A program made the position numbers and the translations under genes. Source: an uncultured Acidimicrobiales bacterium (GTDB lineage: Bacteria > Actinomycetota > Acidimicrobiia > Acidimicrobiales > UBA10347). Taken from it: a stretch of 39,824 nt of DNA. The DNA lies in assembly GCA_937991435.1 (NCBI GenBank), contig CALKPY010000005.1, forward strand, positions 109,854 to 149,677, in the 5' to 3' direction. Shown piece after piece: positions 31,047 to 39,824 of the stretch (position 1 is the stretch's first letter; each line of letters starts with the position of its first letter). The notes under the pieces were generated by a model. The model saw only the letters and a program-made list of their open reading frames with translations, was not told the DNA's origin and did not search any database.

Positions 31047-33266
31047 TCAGCCGTCTTCGGTCGGGTCTTCTTCGGTGCCTGCGTCTGACTCGTCATCGTC
31101 GCTTGGCTCGCCGAGCACGACAACGAACTCGGTGCCGACATCGACAATCTCGCCCGCCGCCGGAACAGTTCCAATCGCTGGCTCTCCTGGTGTTCCCTCA
31201 CTATCGATAAACACCAAACCGAGGGCTTCGAGAAGCTCACGTGACTCGCCCAACGTAAGTCCGTCGACATCAGGTATCTCGACCGGCTCGGGACCTTGAC
31301 TGACTTGTGCGGTGATGGTGGTGTCGGCCTGCACGGGAGTACCCGACGCAGGCGTTATGGCAGTCACCACTCCAATCGGCGCGACCGGGTCATAGACCTG
31401 TTCTTCAACCACCCCGATACGTAGGCCCACAAGATCTGCGGTTACCTCACCGATCGGTCGACCGATCAACCCGTCAGGAACAACTCGAGCCACGGGCCCG
31501 AGCGAAACACGAAGTGCGACGGTTTCACCGACCGCCTTTTGGGTTGTTGGTTCATCAATCGATACAACCAGCCCGGCCGGAAGCGTTTCACTGTTGACTT
31601 GCGAGACCTGGCCGACGTTGAGCCCGACGATGTTCAAACGATCCTGAGCCTGTTCAGCGGTGAGACCGGCAAGGTCTCCGGGAATCTCAACCATCTCTCC
31701 GCCAAGCGACACCGTCAACGCTATGGGCGAATCGGCATCGAGTTCGGAACCTGGCTCCGGATCCTGAGCGAGAATCTCGCCCGGCGAAGAACCTTCCCTT
31801 CGGGCTTCGCGCCGTTCGAGGTTCCATCCGCCTGACTCAACTCGATCGGCAGCCTCGTCTATCTGAAGGCCGACAAGGTCAGGCACCTCGGACCGACCAA
31901 GGCCGCCAGACGACACCCACAGCAACGCAGCAACAGCGCCGGCTGCCAACGTGATGAGGGCAAGAATTGCCAGGGGCCAACGGGGTCGATCGGCAAACTC
32001 GTCATCGGAATCGACGAGCACGTGAGCGCGGGATCGATCAACCAACATGGGTTCATCGAGAGTGCTTTGCCCATGTTGGGAGCGCACCGGTTCGAGGTCG
32101 TCGTTCGGCTTGCCGACAATAGTTTCGCTCGGCACGTGCGATGTCGTAACCGGTGCGTCGAAGCCGGTTGACTCTTCGAAGTCATCGGCCGAGACCGTGA
32201 GTTGTTCGCCGGGGTCAAGCATTTCGCGGTCGACCAGGTCGACATCCGAAGCGCTAGACCTCGCGTCGCCGGTGTGGCCAGCTTCGGTATCTGCACCCGC
32301 ATCGAGGCCAACCTGTTCAGGAACAGATTCTGCGAAATCCCCAATGCCCGAATCGCGGTCTTCGATGGCGTCTGGTTGCTCTTCGATGATCGGTTCGATG
32401 ATCGGTTCGATGTAGTCGCCCCGAATCGGGACAGGTTCAGGGCGCTCCAGCTGTCCGGCCAGGGCAACAAGCGACTCGCTGCATGACCCGGCAGTTGGGC
32501 GCTCCGACGGTTCGACGGCGCCGCACGAATGGAGCAGCGAGGCGAGCACGCCGCACCGATCATCGATGACAGCCGGCTGTTGTGCTCTGTTCAACATGGT
32601 GGCAACGAGCGTGGGCGACGTCGGGGGCCGTTTACCGCTGATTGCTTCATTGGCAACGAGGGCCAACGCATACACATCGTTGGCCGAGTCAGGAGCCCGG
32701 CCGCGGGCTTGCTCAGGCGCCTGGTAACGCACCAGTGCGACCGGGTCGATCGATTCGTCGCCAGACACTGTGATCGTCTGAGCCGTATCCGGCAACAAAC
32801 CAGTGCCGCCAAGTCGCACACGGCGGTCCGCTCCGAAATGGAGGTGCGCAGGGCTTAGACGGCCGTGCACCAGACCCGCTGCGTGCACATACTCAAGCGC
32901 TCGGGATGCCTCGAGGGAAATCACCAAGGCCTGACTGGGCGAAAGCCGGCCACCGCGACCAATCATTTCGGCCAGGCTTCCGCCTGGCATTGCCTCGCTG
33001 ACGACCCATGGACGTTCGTCAACTCCCCAATCCAGCACGGGCAATAGGTTCGGATGGGACAGCGAGGCAACGGCCTGTACACGCTCGGCAAAGGCGTCTT
33101 GTGCAGCCTGATCTGGAGCTGCCTCGAACATCTCGATCAGCACACGACCGCCATCGACCGTGTCTTCGGCAACAAACGAAGCAGTGCCGTCACCGGTTGA
33201 CTCGACGATGCGATAGCGATCGCCGACCAAACGTCCGATCTGGTCAGCTGTAGAACGAGAAGCCAT
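31047..33266 (-). CDS. Membrane-anchored PASTA pseudokinase (PknB-like, catalytically dead)
   Basis: A 739-residue protein with PknB layout: cytoplasmic kinase-like domain (about 18-270), long acidic linker (271-428), one membrane helix (430-450) and four extracellular PASTA domains (about 459-522, 524-590, 592-658, 660-720). The kinase fold is recognisable (GDGTASFVAED glycine loop, APE at 183-185, DVYALALVANE) but every catalytic residue is changed. The VAIK lysine is Glu45, HRD is HGR (134-136) with no aspartate, the LKPxN part is LSPAH, and DFG is GGT (153-155). It cannot use the normal kinase mechanism. PASTA domains bind muropeptides or lipid II, so it is probably a cell-wall sensor or scaffold. 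ATG 33266 is chosen; upstream in-frame codons are not kinase-like. Confidence 0.9.
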   Translation of the reverse strand: MASRSTADQIGRLVGDRYRIVESTGDGTASFVAEDTVDGGRVLIEMFEAAPDQAAQDAFAERVQAVASLSHPNLLPVLDWGVDERPWVVSEAMPGGSLAEMIGRGGRLSPSQALVISLEASRALEYVHAAGLVHGRLSPAHLHFGADRRVRLGGTGLLPDTAQTITVSGDESIDPVALVRYQAPEQARGRAPDSANDVYALALVANEAISGKRPPTSPTLVATMLNRAQQPAVIDDRCGVLASLLHSCGAVEPSERPTAGSCSESLVALAGQLERPEPVPIRGDYIEPIIEPIIEEQPDAIEDRDSGIGDFAESVPEQVGLDAGADTEAGHTGDARSSASDVDLVDREMLDPGEQLTVSADDFEESTGFDAPVTTSHVPSETIVGKPNDDLEPVRSQHGQSTLDEPMLVDRSRAHVLVDSDDEFADRPRWPLAILALITLAAGAVAALLWVSSGGLGRSEVPDLVGLQIDEAADRVESGGWNLERREARREGSSPGEILAQDPEPGSELDADSPIALTVSLGGEMVEIPGDLAGLTAEQAQDRLNIVGLNVGQVSQVNSETLPAGLVVSIDEPTTQKAVGETVALRVSLGPVARVVPDGLIGRPIGEVTADLVGLRIGVVEEQVYDPVAPIGVVTAITPASGTPVQADTTITAQVSQGPEPVEIPDVDGLTLGESRELLEALGLVFIDSEGTPGEPAIGTVPAAGEIVDVGTEFVVVLGEPSDDDESDAGTEEDPTEDG
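32385..32408 (-). repeat. 12-bp direct repeat in the pseudokinase linker
   Basis: GATGATCGGTTC occurs twice in tandem on the plus strand. It encodes a doubled IEPI unit in the acidic linker between the kinase-like domain and the membrane helix. Confidence 0.8.
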
Positions 33267-33275
33267 GGTCGTGAG

Positions 33276-33281
33276 AGCGTA
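33276..33281 (-). promoter_or_regulatory. Putative -10 box of the pseudokinase gene
   Basis: TACGCT on the minus strand, nine bases before the ATG at 33266. It implies a leader of only two or three bases. The same hexamer serves the cysteine desulfurase gene. Confidence 0.4.
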
Positions 33282-33363
33282 CTTTGCACGGCAGCAGCAC
33301 GAGTGGCGCCACGACCTCGTAGTCGGGTTGGGCACGCGCACCACCACGCCCCGCGGCGACCCG

Positions 33364-33369
33364 TACCCT
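33364..33369 (+). promoter_or_regulatory. Putative -10 box of the small membrane protein gene (leaderless)
   Basis: TACCCT followed by exactly six bases and the ATG at 33376. It supports this start over the longer open frame from 33265, which would overlap the divergent pseudokinase. Confidence 0.5.
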
Positions 33370-33375
33370 CAACGT

Positions 33376-33792
33376 ATGGATCTTCCAAGCGCAAAAAGCA
33401 GGCGTCTGATCGTCATTGCTTTGCTCGCTCTCGCGGCTGCGGTCTTCGCTGCGGCAATCATCGTCGCGACGGGCAACCCCGATAACGACGGGCTTCCGGC
33501 CGCCATTCAAAACGTGCAACCTGCGCCTGGTGACAATGTGCTCAGTCAGGTCGAAATTCTTGTCGACCTCAATGCCGGTTACGACGCCGATCTGGTCGTC
33601 AACGGGGTAACGATCCCTCGTGAACAACTCGGTGAGGTGCGTGGGCTCAACGTCATTACGTACCGCGCCGGCGAAGGTCGGGCCGTTGAGTCGCTGCTGC
33701 CTGATCAGAACTGTGTCCAAGCTCGGTACTGGGAGATCTCGACCGGACCAGACAGTGCCAAGATCTTCACCTGGTGCTTCTTCACCAGCTGA
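33376..33792 (+). CDS. Single-pass membrane protein of unknown function
   Basis: I do not recognise this 138-residue protein. A basic N-terminus (KSRR) precedes one hydrophobic helix (about 11-31), predicting an N-in orientation with a roughly 105-residue domain outside the membrane. That domain looks beta-rich (VEILVDLNAGYDADLVVNG and VITYRAGEGRAVESLL are strand-like) and has only two cysteines, Cys113 and Cys134, which could form a disulfide. It has no lipobox. It is divergent from the PASTA pseudokinase across 109 bp and converges on ligA with an 18-bp gap. A link to the envelope function of the neighbouring PASTA protein is possible but unproven. Confidence 0.75.
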   Translation: MDLPSAKSRRLIVIALLALAAAVFAAAIIVATGNPDNDGLPAAIQNVQPAPGDNVLSQVEILVDLNAGYDADLVVNGVTIPREQLGEVRGLNVITYRAGEGRAVESLLPDQNCVQARYWEISTGPDSAKIFTWCFFTS

Positions 33793-33810
33793 GTTACGAC
33801 TCAAAATTGT

Positions 33811-36808
<2,998 letters not shown>

Positions 36809-36824
36809 CTCGCAGTAGGCCAGT

Positions 36825-37862
36825 TCAGCTGATGGTGCGACCGGCGATGCCGCCGCCCACCACGATCGGCCCGTCATAAAGCACAACCGTCTGGCCGGGG
36901 GCGACTCGTGGTTGGGGCGATGCCCAGGTGACTCGGTTGCCGTCGACGGTGGCATCGCGTGGGGTGCCATGCGCACTTGTCTGCGCGGTGAGATCGGTGT
37001 CGAACACATCGCCGATCCACGACATCTCATCGAGATCGACGTGCGAAGTCAACAGGTCGGCTCGGCTTCCGATCGTGACCCGCTGCCCCACGACATCAAC
37101 GTCGTTGACCCATTGTGCGGGCGCGCCGCCCGCCAGGCCGAGACCCTTGCGTTGGCCGATGGTGACCAGCTGAACAGCGGGCACGCTTCCGACCTCTACG
37201 CCGTCAGAGTCGACGACGGTCGCAGATGTGGGCTTGAGGCGTTTGCCGAGGAACTCAGCGCGGCTGGTGGTGCTGGCAATGAAGCAAACGTCTTGGCTAT
37301 CAGGCTTATCCGCGATTCGCATGCCGATCTCGGCAGCGATCTCACGCACGCGGGTCTTGGTCATTGAGCCAACCGGCAACATGACCTTTTCGAGGTCAGC
37401 CGACGAGAGCATGTGCAGGACATAGCTCTGGTCCTTGGCCGCGTCTTCGGCCCGAGCAATGCGGCGGGTTCCGTCAGCGACGGTGACGATGCGAGCATGG
37501 TGGCCTGTGGCCACGGCGTCGAAACCAAGCGCGTCAGCTCGTTCGAGTAGACGGGCGAACTTGATCGAGCGGTTGCATTCGATGCATGGGTTCGGGGTGC
37601 GGCCGGCTTGGTGAGCCTCGACGTAGTGACCAATCACATCACGTTCGAACTCTTCGCCGAAGTTGAATACGTGATGATCAACGCCGACAAGATCAGCGGC
37701 GCGACGGGCATCGAGCACGTCGCTCACTGAGCAACAGCCCTTGTCGCTGGGCCCGCCCCATAACTTCATGGTGACGCCGACGACTTCGTGGCCGGCTTCG
37801 ACCATGAGCGCAGCGGCGACCGACGAGTCGACGCCGCCTGACATGGCAACCATTACCTGCAT
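36825..37862 (-). CDS. mnmA: tRNA-specific 2-thiouridylase MnmA
   Basis: A 345-residue enzyme that thiolates U34 of tRNA-Glu, -Gln and -Lys using ATP and a persulfide. The PP-loop SGGVDSS is at 8-14. Catalytic Cys93 lies in NPCIECN and the partner Cys193 in DSQDVCFI, matching the two active cysteines of the family. The C-terminal beta domain ends in the family QTVVLYDGPIVVGGG-type strand. A clear ribosome site, GAGGTG, precedes the ATG. It lies 34 bp after the cysteine desulfurase gene on the same strand, and that enzyme is the likely sulfur donor. Confidence 0.96.
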   Translation of the reverse strand: MQVMVAMSGGVDSSVAAALMVEAGHEVVGVTMKLWGGPSDKGCCSVSDVLDARRAADLVGVDHHVFNFGEEFERDVIGHYVEAHQAGRTPNPCIECNRSIKFARLLERADALGFDAVATGHHARIVTVADGTRRIARAEDAAKDQSYVLHMLSSADLEKVMLPVGSMTKTRVREIAAEIGMRIADKPDSQDVCFIASTTSRAEFLGKRLKPTSATVVDSDGVEVGSVPAVQLVTIGQRKGLGLAGGAPAQWVNDVDVVGQRVTIGSRADLLTSHVDLDEMSWIGDVFDTDLTAQTSAHGTPRDATVDGNRVTWASPQPRVAPGQTVVLYDGPIVVGGGIAGRTIS

Positions 37863-37896
37863 GTCATCACCTCAAGCTTGCCGACTACTGCATCTA

Positions 37897-39084
37897 TCAT
37901 GCCGCCGCCGTTCGCAGCTGGTCGACACACGGTGGAATGATGGCGAGTGCGCGGTCAACGTCGTCGCCGGTGGATCCAAAGCCAAGCGAAAGGCGAAGTG
38001 ATCCACCGGCAAGTTCGCGTGAGTAGCCCATGGCTGCAAGCACGTGGCTCGGGTCTTGGGCACCGCTGGCGCACGACGATGCTGCCGAGGCTGCGAGGCC
38101 CTGTCGTTCGAGCATGAAAAGCAGTGCTTCGCTCTCGATGCCATCGAAGCACAGGTGCGCGCTTCCGGCGACCTTGTGCGAACGGTCTGCCGCTGCCCCA
38201 TCAGCTTGTGCCGGCATCGCAGTTTCGGTAATTCCGCCGACGGCGTCTTGCAGGCCACTGACAAGTCGATCTCGGAGCGCGCCAACGCGAGCCACAACCG
38301 AATCGCGTTGTGCATGCATCAAACGTGCAGCAGTCCCAAAGGCGGCGATACCGGCCACGTTGTGAGTGCCGCTTCGCATTTCGAACTCCTGACCGCCGCC
38401 GAGTACCTGAGCGCTCAGGCGAGCCCGGTCGCGCACGACGAGCACGCCGACTCCCTTTGGTCCGCCAAACTTGTGGCCGCTCAAGCTGATCAGGTCAGCG
38501 CATACCGCTGCTTCGCGAAGATCAAGCCACGGAAACGCCTGTACGGCGTCGGTGTGCAAGAGAGCCCGAGGGGCCTGCGCATCGAGCACCGCTCGAATCG
38601 GTTCGAGCGGCTGGATCACGCCGGTTTCATTGTTGGCGAGCATGACGGACAGAACCGACAGCTCAGCCGTCGCCACTTCGCGTAGATGATCGAGGTCGAC
38701 GTGTCCGCGGCTATCGACATTCACGACCGCGCCGCCAAGGTGCTGCACAGGGTGCAGTACGGCGTGGTGCTCTACAGCGGCGCAAGCTGTTGTGCCGCCC
38801 GAATGAGCCTGGCTGCCAAAGATGGCCAGATTGTCGGCCTCGGTTCCGCTTCCACAGAACACGATCTCTGACGGAAGCGCACCAACCACATCGGCCACTT
38901 CGTCGCGAGCATCGTCGACCAGGCGGCGGGCGGTGCGGGCAACGTGGTGCGATCCGGTTGGATTGCCGAAGCCGGCTTGGGCCGCGGTCACCATTGTCTC
39001 GATTGCTTCGGGGCGCATAGGGGTGCTCGCGGCCCAGTCGAGATAAACGTCGGTTCGCGAAGACGCAGCGTCAGGAGCACCCAT
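37897..39084 (-). CDS. Cysteine desulfurase (IscS/NifS family)
   Basis: A 395-residue PLP enzyme that removes sulfur from cysteine as an enzyme-bound persulfide. Visible features are the YLDWAASTPM start, His106 in VEHHAV stacking on PLP, NNETGVIQP, PLP-Lys205 in LSGHKFGGPKG, RSGTHNVAG and the active Cys338 in SSCASGAQDPSHVL. The long Cys loop fits the IscS-like class. It is the first gene of a two-gene operon with mnmA, a common actinobacterial arrangement supplying sulfur for tRNA thiolation; no Fe-S scaffold gene is adjacent. The start at ATG 39084 is supported by a TACGCT box six bases upstream. Confidence 0.95.
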   Translation of the reverse strand: MGAPDAASSRTDVYLDWAASTPMRPEAIETMVTAAQAGFGNPTGSHHVARTARRLVDDARDEVADVVGALPSEIVFCGSGTEADNLAIFGSQAHSGGTTACAAVEHHAVLHPVQHLGGAVVNVDSRGHVDLDHLREVATAELSVLSVMLANNETGVIQPLEPIRAVLDAQAPRALLHTDAVQAFPWLDLREAAVCADLISLSGHKFGGPKGVGVLVVRDRARLSAQVLGGGQEFEMRSGTHNVAGIAAFGTAARLMHAQRDSVVARVGALRDRLVSGLQDAVGGITETAMPAQADGAAADRSHKVAGSAHLCFDGIESEALLFMLERQGLAASAASSCASGAQDPSHVLAAMGYSRELAGGSLRLSLGFGSTGDDVDRALAIIPPCVDQLRTAAA

Positions 39085-39090
39085 GGTCCC

Positions 39091-39096
39091 AGCGTA
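39091..39096 (-). promoter_or_regulatory. Putative -10 box of the cysteine desulfurase-mnmA operon (leaderless)
   Basis: TACGCT on the minus strand, followed by exactly six bases and the ATG at 39084, with no Shine-Dalgarno sequence for this first gene. In contrast mnmA, inside the operon, has one. Confidence 0.55.
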
Positions 39097-39146
39097 TTGC
39101 CAAGCGGTGGTGGGTACGGCATGACACCCGCTGCGTTAGTCCCCGC

Positions 39147-39152
39147 TAGCTT
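39147..39152 (+). promoter_or_regulatory. Putative -10 box of the terminal methyltransferase gene (leaderless)
   Basis: TAGCTT followed by seven bases and GTG 39160. It favours this start over the in-frame ATG at 39121. Confidence 0.4.
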
Positions 39153-39159
39153 CGGCCAC

Positions 39160-39824
39160 GTGACAGACCATGACCCTGGGCTCTATGCGCGGTCGTTCAC
39201 CGATGTGTATGACCAGTGGTACGGTGACCTCGATGACCCGCAGGTGATCGTCGACGCCTTGCAAGCCCGGTGCCCCGCTCGGGCTGTCGTCATTGAGCTT
39301 GGTTCAGGAAGCGGCCGCATCGCCGGGCATCTGCGAGGCGGCGGATTCACGGTGCTCGGCATCGACGTCTCGACCAAGATGCTCCGAGCTAGCACGAGCG
39401 ACGAAGCACGTATTGCAGCAGACATGATCACGTTGCCAGTCGGCTCCGCTGTTGCCGACGCCGTCATCGTTGCGTGGAACACGTTATGCAATCTCGCGAC
39501 TCCAGAACTGCAGTCACGGTGTATTGCCGAAGCGGCTCGCTGTTTGGTGCCTGGCGGCTTGTTCGTCATCGACACGTTCGTCGCTGCACCGGCAAATCCG
39601 GGCGAAGACGCCATCGGCGTTTCCACACAGCCCCATCCAGAAGATGGCGACGCTTCCACCGTGATCATCACCGAACGGATCCACCGTGGCGAGCTGGGCG
39701 CGGACCTGATTACTGGCACGCACGTCGAGGTCGGCACACCAAACCCACGTAGTCGACCGTGGCAATTGTGCGTACTGACACCTCAGGCGATCGATGCAGC
39801 GGCCACCGAGGCCGGGTTTGTTCT
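39160..39824 (+). CDS. Class I SAM-dependent methyltransferase (3' end outside window)
   Basis: The frame is open from GTG 39160 to the window edge, giving 221 codons. The N-terminal YARSFTDVYDQWY segment is followed by an intact SAM-binding motif I (VIELGSGSGRIAGHL, Glu46-Gly52), the post-motif GIDVSTKML, an IVAWNTLCNL segment and PGGLFVIDTFV. This is the common actinobacterial family of small-molecule methyltransferases; the substrate is unknown. An in-frame ATG at 39121 would add 13 residues. It is divergent from the cysteine desulfurase operon. The C-terminal end cannot be seen. Confidence 0.85.
   Translation, partial: MTDHDPGLYARSFTDVYDQWYGDLDDPQVIVDALQARCPARAVVIELGSGSGRIAGHLRGGGFTVLGIDVSTKMLRASTSDEARIAADMITLPVGSAVADAVIVAWNTLCNLATPELQSRCIAEAARCLVPGGLFVIDTFVAAPANPGEDAIGVSTQPHPEDGDASTVIITERIHRGELGADLITGTHVEVGTPNPRSRPWQLCVLTPQAIDAAATEAGFV

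Overview
The window is about 39.8 kb of gene-dense, roughly 60% G+C chromosome (judged by eye) with 31 protein-coding loci on both strands. I see no rRNA, tRNA, insertion sequence, phage gene or CRISPR array. The gene set points to a high-GC actinobacterium, most likely a marine or freshwater member of the Acidimicrobiia: a PknG-type kinase, GuaB3, actinobacterial Lhr, an F420-type luciferase-like oxidoreductase, a mycothiol-enzyme-fold (DinB) protein, PASTA architecture, and a DddP-like DMSP lyase. The class-level call is an inference from gene content.

Layout. (1) 1-6272: a tightly coupled signalling operon: a helical protein cut by the window start, PknG-like Ser/Thr kinase, PP2C phosphatase, VWA protein and FHA protein. 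Three of the five carry small N-terminal zinc ribbons. (2) 6400-12185: PaaI-like thioesterase, PcrA/UvrD helicase, luciferase-like oxidoreductase, and a large S1-domain RNA-binding protein with a structured leader. (3) 12186-16464: guaB3-guaA-DinB-fold operon (GMP synthesis) and a divergent D-2-hydroxyacid dehydrogenase. (4) 16475-20700: tryptophan 2,3-dioxygenase, a methyltransferase coupled to a signal-less PhnD-type binding protein, a DddP-like DMSP lyase, and a Nudix gene that has lost its Nudix box. (5) 20776-27360: a PAS-PAS-GGDEF-EAL protein and the giant helicase Lhr. (6) 27386-33792: gatCAB, an SCP2-like protein, a membrane-anchored PASTA pseudokinase and a divergent small membrane protein. 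(7) 33811-39824: ligA, a membrane protein, the cysteine desulfurase-mnmA pair (tRNA 2-thiolation), and a methyltransferase cut by the window end.

Two genome-wide habits stand out. Nine genes at the head of a transcription unit have a TANNNT hexamer 5-7 nt before the start codon, the signature of leaderless transcription known in Actinobacteria, and two more have it at 8-9 nt. All eight convergent gene pairs are separated by only 0-25 bp, which leaves no room for intrinsic terminators, and I see none.

The most interesting items are the zinc-ribbon kinase/phosphatase/VWA/FHA cassette, the PASTA pseudokinase, the DddP homologue with a complete set of DMSP-lyase active-site residues, the Nudix-box deletion, and the twin-hairpin leader of the S1 gene. 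No gap between genes exceeds about 205 bp (10139-10343).
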